From positions 6,637,296 through 6,701,295 of the forward strand of contig OX637292.1 of the NCBI GenBank assembly GCA_951799445.1: a stretch of DNA of 64,000 nt, given 5' to 3'. The stretch's first letter is position 1, and each line of letters begins with the position of its first letter. Positions 21,403 to 34,194 of this stretch are shown here, piece by piece. Under the pieces are notes generated by a model. The model saw only the letters and a program-made list of their open reading frames with translations, was not told the origin of the DNA and did no database searches. Source of the DNA: Pseudisothecium myosuroides (Eukaryota > Streptophyta > Bryopsida > Hypnales > Lembophyllaceae). The translations under genes were made by a program, and so were the position numbers.

Positions 21403-22322
21403 CCCCTACAAGACCAAGGCCTTTTTCTGCCAAAAAACAATGAAACTGCCATTTCTATAGCAAAGAGTTAAAAAAAAATTTAATTATTTTTATTCCACAT
21501 CTAACCATAGGATCTTACACCTAAGTAGTAGAAAAAAGAGTAGAAAAAATTTCAGAATTTTTGACCGCAAAGATTGCAAGATATTTGCGTTTAAAGTGTA
21601 AAAAACAAGTTTTTCAGCACATTGCGGGACTAGATTTTTTTACTTTGAACATTTTTAGCTTAAAATTTTTGCACTATAGAGTTTTGAGCTTTAAATCTTT
21701 ATAGTGGAAAATTGAGTTGAGAGTCTAGGAAAAAAGGAAAAATTCAAAAAAAAAAAAAATTCATTCTTAAAAAAATTGTTAAGTAGAAATAGGTACGAGA
21801 TAGAAGGAAAGTCTAAAATATTAATATCTTTTAGATGGAATTAAAATGCACTAATCCCAATGCTGAGATTGTTCTAGCAAGTAAACTCAACCATGAAATT
21901 TTATTTTTTTTTAAAATAGAAAAAGTTGCATTCAGAAATGATTCGTACAAGTTATTTTTTTCAAGAAGATGCTCTAACTGCCCGAAAAACAAGAATGTTC
22001 ATTTCCTTCTTATAACAAATCTAAATGAAATGAATAAAAGCTTTTCAAATAGACAAAAATATAATCTATAAGAAAAAAAAATCGAATTTAAAAAAAAAAA
22101 AATTGCTAAATTTTTTTTGCTGCCTCCCGTCCCTTGTTTTGAGCTTATTTGGTCATAACTTTTGTTCTCGAGCACCGATTGTGAAAAAATTATATTCCCA
22201 CAAAACTTATCAGTTTTTCTATCTTCAAAAAAAGTTTCAAAAAATCACGCCAAAAATTTTAGTCCGTAGGTACCTGCCCAAAATCCCATTTGTCTCCCAA
22301 AGGGACAACGGTCCTTTAGGGG
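21403..22322. mobile_element. TTAA-flanked non-autonomous transposon, 920 bp
   Basis: Flanked by TTAA at 21399-21402 and 22323-22326. Left end CCCCTACAAGACCAAGGCC, right end GGTCCTTTAGGGG. Opposite orientation to 8378-9303 but the same family and almost the same length. It begins six bases after the CTT duplication of the CACTA element to its left. The small ORFs inside are not gene-like. Confidence 0.85.
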
Positions 22323-22326
22323 TTAA

Positions 22327-25300
22327 ATAGCCTTGCACTATTTAGCTGTAGAAGCCTTTTACAAAGCTCCTTTTTTCTAATGATATTTTTAATATTTAAT
22401 ACAAGAAGAGATGACAACTTCTTACTAGTTCGTTAATATAATTTAATTTTTTTAGGATAAATCTCTCTTAGACTTGCAATTCTTCTTTCAAACCTTCCAA
22501 ATTTCTTTTTTAGGACCCCAAGTTCTTTCTCTAGGACCCCAAATTCCTTATCTAAGATTCCAAATTCATTCCATGCTTGTGCTGACATGCCCTTCTTCAT
22601 ACTGCCTTTGTTTCAAATTTCAGGTTGGTTCCTTCACTTCAACCAAATTCACATAAGCTTAGGCACCTCACAGATTTTTTTGTTCAGTTTTAGTCAATTC
22701 TTAACAAATTAACAATCAACCCCAATTCCCTTCTTGGGAGGTATCAATCCAAAACCTCCTTTTTTTACTTTAGATAATGATTTTAAATAAACATACAAGT
22801 CCTAGTAGAGGTTCTTCGTTTGTATTGTAAAGGTAGATGCATGACAGTGAAAAAGAGGGTTTATTAAAGTTTTGTGTTTATTGCCTTCTCAGTCAAATCA
22901 AGCTATTCAATTAATTGATAAATGAGAAAAAAATAATTTTTTTTAATGTTCTTAAATGAAGAAAGCCAAGAAAATGTCTCCAACTAAGAGATAAGAGGGT
23001 AGAGAGAAAATAAGACCGCACACCATGGATTCAAACAAGGACAACCCACCTTGCGCCATTTGAATGTCCGCCACAATTTTATCCAAGCTCCAAATTTGAA
23101 GTTCATTGACTTTTTAGAATCTGAAGGACAAGCATTACAAGTTTAAAGAAGTTTTACACTAATAGCTACTACTGATAAGAAGATATGACCAAAGATTTGA
23201 GGCTCAAAAACAAAGATCTTACAAAACATCCTTGTGGTAATGATTCATACTTCTACTTGGTCAATCACATTTTTTACATATCAACTTCAAATTGAACAAA
23301 TCTTAGTTTCTTGAAAGCACAACAAGATGATATAATAGCTTCAAAAAATTTCGACTTTAGATCAATTGTATACAAAAAGTTATGTATGTTCAAAGTTCCC
23401 GCTTTTGGTATATGAAAGCAACTGACTCTCTTTCTTTCAACTAAGCATAACTTTTACATAAGCTCCAAATTGAATGAGTTTTAACTTTCTAGAAAGCATG
23501 TAGCAAGAAAAACTCACTCTCAAAGTTTCAAACTGTAATAAAAATTACTCTAAACATTATAGATGAGAAAATTCATAGGTAGAAAATAGAGGTGTTCCTC
23601 TATTACTATCTCATGTAATCCATGACAAGTAGCCAAAGAATTTTTAGAGAGTATGAGATGGAAAAGGGAGACTAAGTGTAGATGCAAATAAAGAATGAGT
23701 TGTAGATAAATGGAGTAGTTTGTTGCTTTTGGGGGGTCTTTTTTAATACTTGTTAATCCCAATATGTGGCCACATGGTTTAATAGAAAAGAATGTCTTTT
23801 TCATTTAGATTTTGGTAGATACTGGCAACAATAAATCATGTTGAGAAATAAGTGTGTATATGCTTACATTGAACTATAATCTACTCTAATATTGCATTAC
23901 ATATTCAAAATCTATGTTCAAAAGAGGATTAAGAATTAAAGAAGAAGGCAAAATTATACCGGAAAAAAGACTTATGACAGTTTTTGACCATTTATAATAA
24001 TTATTATCATATGATAAAACACATAGACTAGGATATTTGGGCATCAAAAAGAAGAAAATATACAACATTAAATCCATTTCAAAAAGAAAAATACAAATTG
24101 GAATCATATGCCATTTGTTATTAATTTATTTAATGCCTACTTTAATACTCTGTAGAAAATACTTTGACAAAGTAAAAGGACTTGAGTAAAGTAGAAGTTA
24201 GAAGTTAGTTAGGGGTAGTTAGCTAGTAAGAATAAATTTAATTAATCACTATTATTACAAAGTATAATTAGATATTCATTAGGCGGTTGCAACATTCCTT
24301 TAGCGGTTGAGGAGGTTTTAGGAGGAATAGGTTGGATGCTAGTTATTTTCATCCATTTTAGGGCAAAATAGTTAGGATTGGAGAAGTATCTTCTAAGACC
24401 ATGGGAAGGTATAAAAGCCTTCCCACAAATGTACTAAAGGTGCATAATCCCTCCTCTATTATTGGATTAAAGAAACCACATTCAAAGACTACACGCGCAA
24501 AGACTAAAAGTGATTCACCTTCTCCAAATTTGGTGCTTTCAAAAGCATTATGGTGTAGTTGCAAAGAAACAAAAGCTATGGAGTAAAGGATAGTGATAAT
24601 AACACCAAAATCACAACATAAAGATGGAGTGGAAAAATAAAGGAAGCCTATATAGAAGTGTAGAAGGAATGCATCAATTCCTCAAAAAAGAATAAAAGAA
24701 GGAAGGAAAAGACATGTTCACTTGTAAGCCCCAATTTTTTTCCATAATATCTTTCTTTTTTTCATTTCCATTTCATCTTTGACTTCAACTCTTGCTTTTT
24801 GACTTTGGCATTAAATTTCTCTTCCTTACTTCTTACAATCCACACCTTTCATACATATCTTACTTCTTTAAAACACTTTTTACATCTTACACAAAGTCCA
24901 CTTATTTCTTATACTTTACACCTATGAAGCTTTTCACCTTAATTCTCTTATTTCTCCACTCATTTGCTTCTATTCACTTCTACATCTTTTATATATTACA
25001 TCTTACGTAAAGTTCAACTACCTCTAGCACCTTCTTACACATTTCTTACATCTTTTATATCTAAAGGAATTTTTGGACTTTGACTCAATCTCCACTTCTA
25101 AAGCTTTTAGCCAAAACTTCTATCCCCCTAACTTACGTCTAAAGCTATATTCTTATAAAATATACATATATCTTTGGCTCAATAGCCATTATTGACCTTT
25201 GAAACTACCAACTCTCTAACACTAAAGTACCTGAAGATCCCTAATTATCTTCAAATATTTTCCTAAGATGTTCTTAAATGAAAAAAAATCCCGTAATTGA

Positions 25301-25977
25301 ACACCAATGATGAGATCTAATGCTCACAGGAGGTCAATCTATGAGTCTCAAAGACACGATTCTTTTTCCTTGTAGACAATCCATTTTCCGAACCTCTTTG
25401 ATTTTTAATTTGTTTTTAATTTGTTCTATTTTTCTCTCAATTTTTTTTAATAGTCTATTATTCCAAGCCAAATGGATTTTTCTCCAACTAGTTTTTAAAT
25501 TAAATCATATTAAAAAAAATAGCTAATTCCTATTAATTTCTTTTCATACTAATTTTTTTTACGCTAATTTTCAAATTGATTTTTTTTAATCAAAAGAAAT
25601 AACACTCATTAATTTTCTTTCATGCTAATTTCCAAATTGAATTGTTTAAAAGAAATTCATTAATTCTCATTAATTTTGAAAGGAAGGGTGACTCTTCTAA
25701 AAACCAATCCATCTCAGACCTAGAAATTAAACTAGTAGCACCTAGCATCCAATGATTTAAATTAGAGAGATTTGACTTTTAAAATTAGAGTCCTTAACTA
25801 GAACTCTAAGCATTCAACCTTGGAGTCTTGAACAAAGTCACAACTCTACCGAATTGTAGCCGAATCACTACAAACTGAGGCCGCATACATGGTAGTTTTA
25901 AGTGGTGGATGCCGGCAGTCCACGGCAAGTGCAAGCTTGCGCCTGGCAGAACTGAGCCCTGTTAGCACCAATGCCGG
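22327..25977. other. AT-rich intergenic DNA with one promoter-like TATA stretch
   Basis: No convincing gene. 24177-24430 has GAAGTTAG repeats followed by GGTATAAAAGCC, resembling the TATA regions at 29831 and 38382 in the retroelement-like repeats, so part of an old element may be present. 25860-25980 is less AT-rich than its surroundings but has no recognisable feature. Confidence 0.45.
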
Positions 25978-26659
25978 ATATACTACTAGAAAACCATGAC
26001 CAAATCAACAAAAAATCAACTGATTTCCGTTGTTTGGGGCACTGGAATGACTACTTTTGAACTTTCTGTGAAAATCAACAAAATGGCATTTACTTTTTGT
26101 TGATTTGAATAGTGCAATGACCAAATCAACAAATTTTTGTTGAATTTGGAATCTCTTTCGAATCTTTTTGACTTTTTGGAATCTTTGGAAATCTTTAGAC
26201 ATATAGAGTTTTGGAGGGCAGTCATGACTAATAGATGTAATATGTTTGAATTTCTTTTTACACTTACACTTTCTATAAAATTGTTAACAAAATCTCCAAA
26301 GTTAAAAGGCATATAAGCATACAATTTTTCTCCATGTTCTAGTGTATTTTACACTCATTTCCAAAAATTCTTAACATTAGAAAATGGAGATTAGCAATGG
26401 ACACACCCTTGAACAAAATCTTAAATAAAAAAAACATAATCAGTCATTTTCAAAATCGAATTTCTGATGCTATAACTATATTTCAAAAAGAATTTTTCAA
26501 AAATAGTAACTTGATGACTATTAATTTAACTTAAAAATGTTGCTGACACCAAAATTTGGTGCCTTAGGCATTTAGGAGTTCAAAAACCACAATTAAAATT
26601 CTAAGTATAATGATTTTTATTTCTTTTAACTTAATCATTCAAAATTCAGTGTTTTTTCA

Positions 26660-27020
26660 ATTCAACAGTCTTTGGCGGCCATTTCGGCATAGTAGAATAA
26701 CTTTTTTCAAAATACTTTGAACTAAAAAAAGTTGTCAAATAAAGATACCTTTCACCTCCAAAAATCCGTTTGCAATTTTGACTCTTCAATCAAAAGTTAT
26801 GGACAAAATTCAGAGAGAGTTATTGACAATTTCTTTTGACATTTTCAAACATGCGCTCTGAATTTTGTCCATAACTTTTGATTGGAGAGTCAAAATTTGC
26901 AAATGGATTTTTGGAAGTGAAAGGTAGTTTGATTTGACAACTTTTCTTAGTTCAAAGGTTTTTGAAAAATTTATTTTACTATGCCAAAATTAACTCTGAA
27001 GTCTGTTGAATTGTAAAAAT
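26660..27020. repeat. Foldback, family B
   Basis: Palindrome centred near 26840, arms about 175 bases, homologous to the foldback at 20660-21025 and in the same relative position inside its CACTA element. Confidence 0.85.
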
Positions 27021-27094
27021 CGAATTACAAGTGCATAAGAGACCTTTATGTACAGCAGGGTCCCAATCAAAATGGCGTTTTCAAAATCGCAGGG

Positions 27095-28190
27095 AAAGAA
27101 ATTTTGCATCTACCAACTTTGATAGCCTCTCGAGGACTCACAAATTGATCTTTGACTATGAAATTTTTACCATAGCATCATCTTTAAGTTAATTATATGT
27201 GTACCAAATTTCAAAGCCAGATAATTTATACAAAAAAGATATTCAAAATCTCCCAACATGTATAGGTATGAAAAAAATTTCACTACTGCCAACTTTGACA
27301 CCCTCCCAAGGACTAAACAAATTTTTTTTTTTTGTGAAATTTTTGGCATAGGACCATCTACATGTTGATTACATGTGTAAAAAATTTCAAGTCCTAAAGA
27401 CTCCCCCAAAAAATAGATATTCCAAATCTCCCAACATGCAGTTGTGAGAAAAATTTCACTACTACCAATTTTGACATTATTCCAAGGGTTGAAAAATTGT
27501 TTATTTACCATGAAATTTTTATGATGAAATCATCTCTATGTTAATAACATGTGTGCCAAATTTCAAGTTCCAACAATCCACACAAAAAAATATGCTAGTT
27601 CTACCAATGTGTATAGTTATGAGAAAAATTTCACTACTACCAACTTTAACACTATCCCAAGGGTTGAAAAAAAACCTTTTACCATGAAATTTTTGGCATG
27701 AGATCATCTCTTTATAGATAAAATGTATGACGAATTTCAAGGTCAAAAGATTTACCAAAAAAAAGATATTCTAATAGTCTACCAACATGTGCAGTTGTGA
27801 GAATGACTTTCTACATACGTGTGAAATTTTACCCAAAAAATGACACTATTCCAAGGGCTGAAAAAATCGTTCTCATAACTACACATGTTGGAAGAACTAG
27901 CATATTTTTTTTGTGTGGATTGTTGGAACTTGAAATTTGGCACACATGTTATTAACATAGAGATGATTTCATCATAAAAATTTCATGGTAAATAAACAAT
28001 ATTTCAACCCTTGGAATAATGTCAAAGTTGGTAGTAGTGAAATTTTTCTCACAACTACACATGTTGGGAGATTTTGAATATCTATTTTTTGGGGAGTCTT
28101 TTGGACTTGAAATTTTTTACACATGTAATCAACATATAGATGGTCTTATGCCAAAAATTTTATAATAAAAAAAAAATTGTTCAGTCCTTC
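27095..28190. repeat. ~175-bp tandem units, then inverted copies
   Basis: CCAACTTT/CCAATTTT anchors occur at about 27112, 27288, 27464 and 27637, each followed by a CATGAAATTTTT-like stretch and CAACATG. From 27855 the same units continue in reverse complement, making an internal palindrome centred near 27.82 kb. Confidence 0.75.
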
Positions 28191-28256
28191 ATCACAAAGT
28201 TGGAACCCTACAAAATGTCAATGATTATCATGTGGTTACTATTGTTTCATAGATGC

Positions 28257-31200
28257 TGTGAGCCCTCAAGTTAGCACTTGGAGCTGTGGATTTATTTATT
28301 GCGATTTATTGTTAGTTTTTAGTGTAAATTCATGCAAAATAGTATGAATTAGTAGTTGAGAGGAGTTTGGTAGAAGTCCCTACCAGATTAGTGAGAGATT
28401 GTCCTAAAATCATGGAAAGCACAAAATACTTTGCTTTACTATGTTTAGGTCTTAGTTTAGTATCTTAGAGTCCATATTTACATATTAGAGAGATGTGAGG
28501 ATGTGAGAATTAGCCAGTTCTAGTGTCCTGTCCATGTAAAACTCGACCTGTGAGCACATGTGACAGCCTGGCTGAATCATAAAGTCTATGTTCAGGTTTA
28601 GAAGTATCTAGATCCAATTCATGTAAAATTTGGACTAGTTATGTGAAAACCTACAAATGTTGAAGAATACGAACCACAATGCAAAGTAGAAGAAGGGCGA
28701 GATGATTGGAGCTTACAGAAAGGTGCTTTTAGGGTAAAAGCATGCCAAGAGGTCAACAGCGGAGCTAATCATCCACGACAAACCCCGGTACGAGACTAAT
28801 TTCCCCCTCGGGCGGAAATTATTAAGGAACTACTAAATTTAGCATCCTTATTGGAGGTTTGGTTTTGCCCTTAGCTTTTGAACACTTTCTAGAAGATTGT
28901 CCAAAAGTTTTGGGATTTTACAAAACTCCACGATGACTCCATGGGAAGTCAACCGTCTTTGAAACTGATGGTAATTTCATAGAAATTACCCAGAGTGCGG
29001 TAAAATCTCACTAAAAGTTAGATTAGAGTTTTATATATAAAATAAGCGACCAGTCAAGTTTGAGGGCTTTCTGATAGTCAGAAGTACCAGAATCGACGAC
29101 AACATCGAATTTAACAAGAATTTACAACAGGGCGGCGGGTTGATCGGTGAACCAGGAGCTAACGGTGTCCGAATGTCGCGAACAAGGAATGTTTTCTTAC
29201 TCTCGCGAACGTTCTAGGCAACTTTGGCCAGTCAGTTTTCTCGGGAAACGCAAATTCCATAAACTGGGATTTTGACTTTTCTTTGAAGTTACCGTGAGTG
29301 GTTTTTATACATATTTACAGCCTAGAAGTGGGAGGCAAGGAGTTCCCTAGACTAATCGGGGTCTTCTGAACGCGATGGCGCAATCGAATTTCAATTTGGA
29401 GTTGTTCTCAAGAAGATAGGAAGAGTTCAACCGTAGCGTTGACTTTTTTAGAGTAATTAGCGGTAATTCAAAGTTATTTCACAAAATATCTTGGTGAAAG
29501 TCGAAGATTGGATTTAGTTAAGATTTCAAATATTTCCTTTAAAAGCCAATTTTGATTAAATTAAGAATATTTGGAAATATCCTAGGGTTGTTTGCAAAAT
29601 ATCTCAAGGTCAAAATAGTTAAATTCCTAAATATCTTTCGGAAAAATCTTAGATTTTATTTGGACAAGATTTCCTTTCTAATTAAGGCTTGTTCTAGAAA
29701 ATTCTAAAGATTAAACAAAGATTATTTAGGAAATATCTTAGGGTAGTTTAGAATTTAGTTTAGGTTAGTTTTTGAGTAAGAAGACCAAATATCTCATGGT
29801 AAACTAAGTGGTGGGGCCTTCTAGCAAGTATATAAGGCCTCCCCGCGAAGTTTGTCGTAACCCCATTTTTCATTTATTTGCTTACTGACACTCTGTCGGA
29901 GTACAGACACTCTTTCTTTGTTCCATTTGCTTACCGGCTTTGTCGGAAGCAATTAAGCTAGACCAAATTTTGGTCATCTTTGCTCATTTTCGTTTTCGTT
30001 GCTTCTTTTAGTGGAGGATTTGGTTAAGGACTCGGGGTTTCCTTTCAACCTTCACAACCACACTAAGTTCATACTTTTGGGAGGTTTCATCCCCCAAAAC
30101 TTGCGTACCTTGTTACATACTAATTTCGTGTTCTTGCAACAGCTATTGAGTTAGGATTCTTAAAGCGGTAAAGCTAGTCTTTACCAAAAGATTCTCACAC
30201 TCAAACTATTAGCCAAACTTCGTTGTATAACAAAGTTTGGTTTGACTTGATCCCTAATTTTCGGTTTAAGCACTTTCATGTGTACCTCAATTAGGAATTA
30301 AAACCATCTGATACCTTGGTCATTATTTTAGTCCTTAATGTTCGGTTTAAACACTTTCATGTGTACCTCCTTTAAGAATTAAGACATTCCTGCAGATACT
30401 TGGAACTATAATTGACGAGTTTAGCCTGGGGTTGCTCCCGCACGGTGAAGCTTTGATCCTAAGACTTAATGGGAAAAGCCTTGGAAAATACCCTTAGTGG
30501 TTGGGCTATTTAAGCCAAAACTCCACATCAAGTGGTTCCCTTTTTCCCACCGAGATTTGCTCATGTTTGCTTTTGCCACCTTCACCAAGTTCGAACCCTC
30601 GTTGTTAGTTAATCTTTGCCATAGTTAGTCTTGTTTAGCTCTTAATTCCCAATTCCCAAAATTTCCTTGGTAGTTTAGCTTTGTTTAGTTTAAATTTGTT
30701 GTGCGTTGTTATCTTGAAAATTCCAAAATATCATTAGTTAGTTGTTTTGTTTAGTATAGCTCCAAAAAACCTTAGACTTTGTTAGCTTCCTTTTATTTTA
30801 TCCCCAAAAACGCATAAAAATTAGTCAATTAGAGTCCGCTTCACCCTTAGTTAGTTAATTTAAACTTTAGTTCTTTTTAGTTGTTTAGGATTGTGTAGGA
30901 AAGTTCAAAAACTCGAACCAACATCCAGTTCAAAAACTCGAACCAGTATAGTTCAAAAAACTCGAACTAGTCACCAATCCGATATCGGAGCTGGGCTAGC
31001 CCAGTACAGGGGTCGCTGGGTTGCAAGGTCGCTGGGGTTGCAAGGTCGTTGGGGAGTGTCGCAAAGGAAGTCCAGGGAGTGAACTAAGAAGTCCAGGTTC
31101 GAATTGCATTGGGAAACTCATACTACAATTTGAGAAATAATCATTGACAAAAATCGAATACTTTAAAGGTTAGGCCGTTGCTCGCCACACCAACCCAACT

Positions 31201-33035
31201 TTGATTTTTAATCTAAAATCTTGGTTTAAAATACTTAGAAATTCAACTCACTTCAAACATTCACGCTCTCAACTCAAACTCCATAGCCACAACAACAATT
31301 GACAACTAAACTTGAAGAAGAAAACCACTTAAAGAAGACAAAGTGGCGGCTTGGGGATAATTAGATTAAAAAACTAGTTTCCTAAAGAATCTCACTATTC
31401 ATGTTGGCTTGATGTTTTGTTTTTCACTATTCCTTTTGGATTTGGCGGGGTTTTTTATTCTTTTTCTATTCATTTGTTTTGTTTTGTTGTACTTTTCCTA
31501 TTCATTTTAGATTTGTTTTGGTTTTTATTCCGTTACTATTCATCTACTATTCATTCAAGACAAATTGTTTTTGTTTTTCTACTATTCACCTACTATTCAT
31601 TTAGAATAGTTCTTTGGTTTATTCCTTTTACTATTGAAGAATTTGGTTTTTTCTATCAATTAGTATTTTTGGAAGAAATTAGTTGGTCTTGTTGACTTGG
31701 GGTTTTGTTTTATTGGCCTAAGAAGCCAAATAGGAAAAGACAAAAAGTCAACAAAAACAATAGATTAATCCAACAAAAATAATAGACTAATGAATAACAA
31801 ATAAAATTGATTATTCATTGAAATATTATTAATTTGGAAGATATTAATCTTTTAAAAATTAATTCTTAAATTAAAACAAATATTCAAGGTGGTTGGAAAT
31901 AGGGCCTTGAAGTTATTTTAAATTCAAAGAGTTATTTTAAAATCAACTAATAACCATTAGAAGTTTAACGTAAATTCCTAAAATCAAAGGAATTAAGTTA
32001 AATACTCAGACTAACCCTTTTATTTGTAGGAAATCAGTTAGAAGAATGTAGGAAAAGGATTTTTTCATACATTTTGACACTAAACTTTCATCGACAGACG
32101 GAGTACCCATGATGGAGGACGACGGCTATCTTGAGACCATTATGCTAGTGATTTGCAATGATGGGACCATGGACCCAAAGGTATGTTAATTTTACCCTTT
32201 GCTTTTGCTTTGTTTTTGTTTTCAAATTAAAGTTAGAATCTTTGCTATTAGAAGTTAGTTTTTAGATTAGAATTTAGAATTTTAGATTAGATTTAGAAAG
32301 CTAGAGGTTATAAAACCAAATCATACTTAAATTTTAACCCAATAACGAAAATTACTAATAATTAACCATAACCACACAATTGGATGATAATCTAGGAATT
32401 TCATCCAAAGGAATCTTTAAGGAATCTTTTTAGATAGGAATCAAACAAAGAATCTATAAAGATTCGAAAGCCCCTTTTTACTTTTGAAAATACTTTATTT
32501 TGAAGGATAAAAGGTTGGATGAAGTTTGAGACCAATTTTGGATGAAAAACATCCAATTAGGTCAAAATTCCGATTAGTCTTAAAAATCCGTAACTTAAAG
32601 GAACTAATAACTTAACCTTAGAATTTAGACTTATTTTGGATTGATTTGCTATTTTAGATTAGTGGATGAAGGTTAGCACAACTAAGGGGCCAAACGTACC
32701 TCGTGGTAACTTTTGCTAGGAATCTTGGAATCTAGTTTTCTTCACCATTCTGGGAAGGAAAAATTATATTCTAAAAGGCTACTTAGATACAATTTTAGTT
32801 AGATTAGATTTTGTTTTCTTTCTTTGTTTTTTACCTAACTATAACATTTAATTAATTAATCCATAACTTTTCTTAGAATTAGTGGAATTTTACAGGATTA
32901 CCAGTCACAAAAAGTGTCCATTGCTTGGAAGGCGAACACTTATTTAGGAACCACCCGATTAGGAGTAAATCTTCAACGAAATTGCCGCTAGAACCCGTGT
33001 GTAACTTTCTGACTCAAGGGTGGAGTTAGAAACAC
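28257..33035 (+). mobile_element. ~4.8-kb retroelement-like insertion, class unresolved
   Basis: It interrupts a palindrome arm. The 10-base sequence TCATAGATGC stands on both sides (28247-28256 and 33036-33045), while the other arm has it once (TCATGGATGC, near 33915). A TATA box (TATAAGG, 29831), a later ATG-led segment starting MMEDDGYLETIM with a GTATGT splice donor (about 32110-32186), and segments shared in order with 37.8-41.5 kb suggest a transcribed element. No gag, pol or reverse-transcriptase motif and no clear long terminal repeats were seen. Local triplicated short repeats (CAAAAACTCGAACCAG, 30903-30975; GGTCGCTGGG, 31010-31050) lie inside. Confidence 0.5.
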
Positions 33036-33040
33036 TCATA

Positions 33041-33935
33041 GATGCGCACGTTAATTTACAATTTTATCGCACTGTTACGATGCTCACAATTTTTGCACAA
33101 GTGTGAAAATCCTACAAAAATCCTACAAAAATCCTACAACCTGCCATGTGACAACCACTAGAAATAGTGATGCCACCAAGGTTTGAACCGTGGACCTCCA
33201 AGTTGAGGCCCAAGGTTCTTAATGATCCAATGCACCACCAAGTCACACGTGTCCAAAGTAGAAGTTAGAAGTTATTTACCAAGTTTTTGCAATTTTTTTC
33301 CAAGTGCTTTGTAAAATGAGCAGACTTCAGACCTCATTTAGGCATAGTAAATCAATTTTTTTCAAAAAACTTTGAACTAAAAAAAGTTGTAAAATGAAAT
33401 TAACTTTCACCTTCAAAAATCCGTTTGTGATTTAGAGATTTTTATAAAAAGTTATGGACAAAATTTAGAGATAGATTTGTAAATGTAAAAAAATTGTCCA
33501 TTCCGACCTGTCTCTAAATTTTGCTCATAACTTTTTATAAGAACCTCTAAATCACAAACGGATTTTTGAAGGTGAAAGTTAATTTCATTTTACAACTTTT
33601 TTTAGTTCAAAGTTTTTTGAAAAAAATTGATTTACTATGCCTAAATGAGGTCTGAAGTCTGCTGATTTTACAAAGCACTCGGAAAAAAATTGCAAAAACT
33701 TGGTAAATAACTTCTAACTTCTACTTTGGACACATGTGTGACTTGGTGGTGCATTGGATCATTAAGAACCTTGGGCCTCAACTTGGAGGTCCACGGTTCA
33801 AACCTTGGTGGCATCACTATTTCTAGTGGTTGTCACATGGCAGGTTGTAGGATTTTTGTAGGATTTTCACACTTGTGTAAAAATCATGGGCATCATAACA
33901 GTGCAACAAAATTATAAATTAACATGCGCATCCAT
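33041..33935. repeat. ~890-bp palindrome with mirrored tRNA-like modules
   Basis: Near-perfect inverted repeat centred at about 33490. Moving outward from the centre, each arm has a family-B foldback half, then a tRNA-like module with the B-box GGTTCAAACC (plus strand about 33726-33805, complement about 33175-33255), then repeated ATCCTACAAAA. Its transcript would form an arm of over 400 base pairs. Confidence 0.85.
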
Positions 33936-34194
33936 GAAACAATAGTAACCATACAATAATCATTGAAAATTCGTAGGGTTCCAACTTTGTGATGTTGGAA
34001 GGGTGTCAAAGTTGGTAGTAGTGAAATTTTTTTCATAGCTATACATGTTGAGAGATTTTGAATATCTTTTTTTGTGCAAATTATCTGGCTTTGAAATTTG
34101 GTACACATATAATTAACTTAAAGATGATGCTATGGTAAAAATTTCATAGTCAAAGATCAATTTTTGAATCCTCGAGAGGCTATCAAAGTTGGTA

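Noticed and set aside
31417..31695. 92-codon hydrophobic frame
   Set aside because: Made of TTT and CTATTCAT-type repeats (Phe/Leu/Tyr-rich translation) with no start context or homology I recognise.
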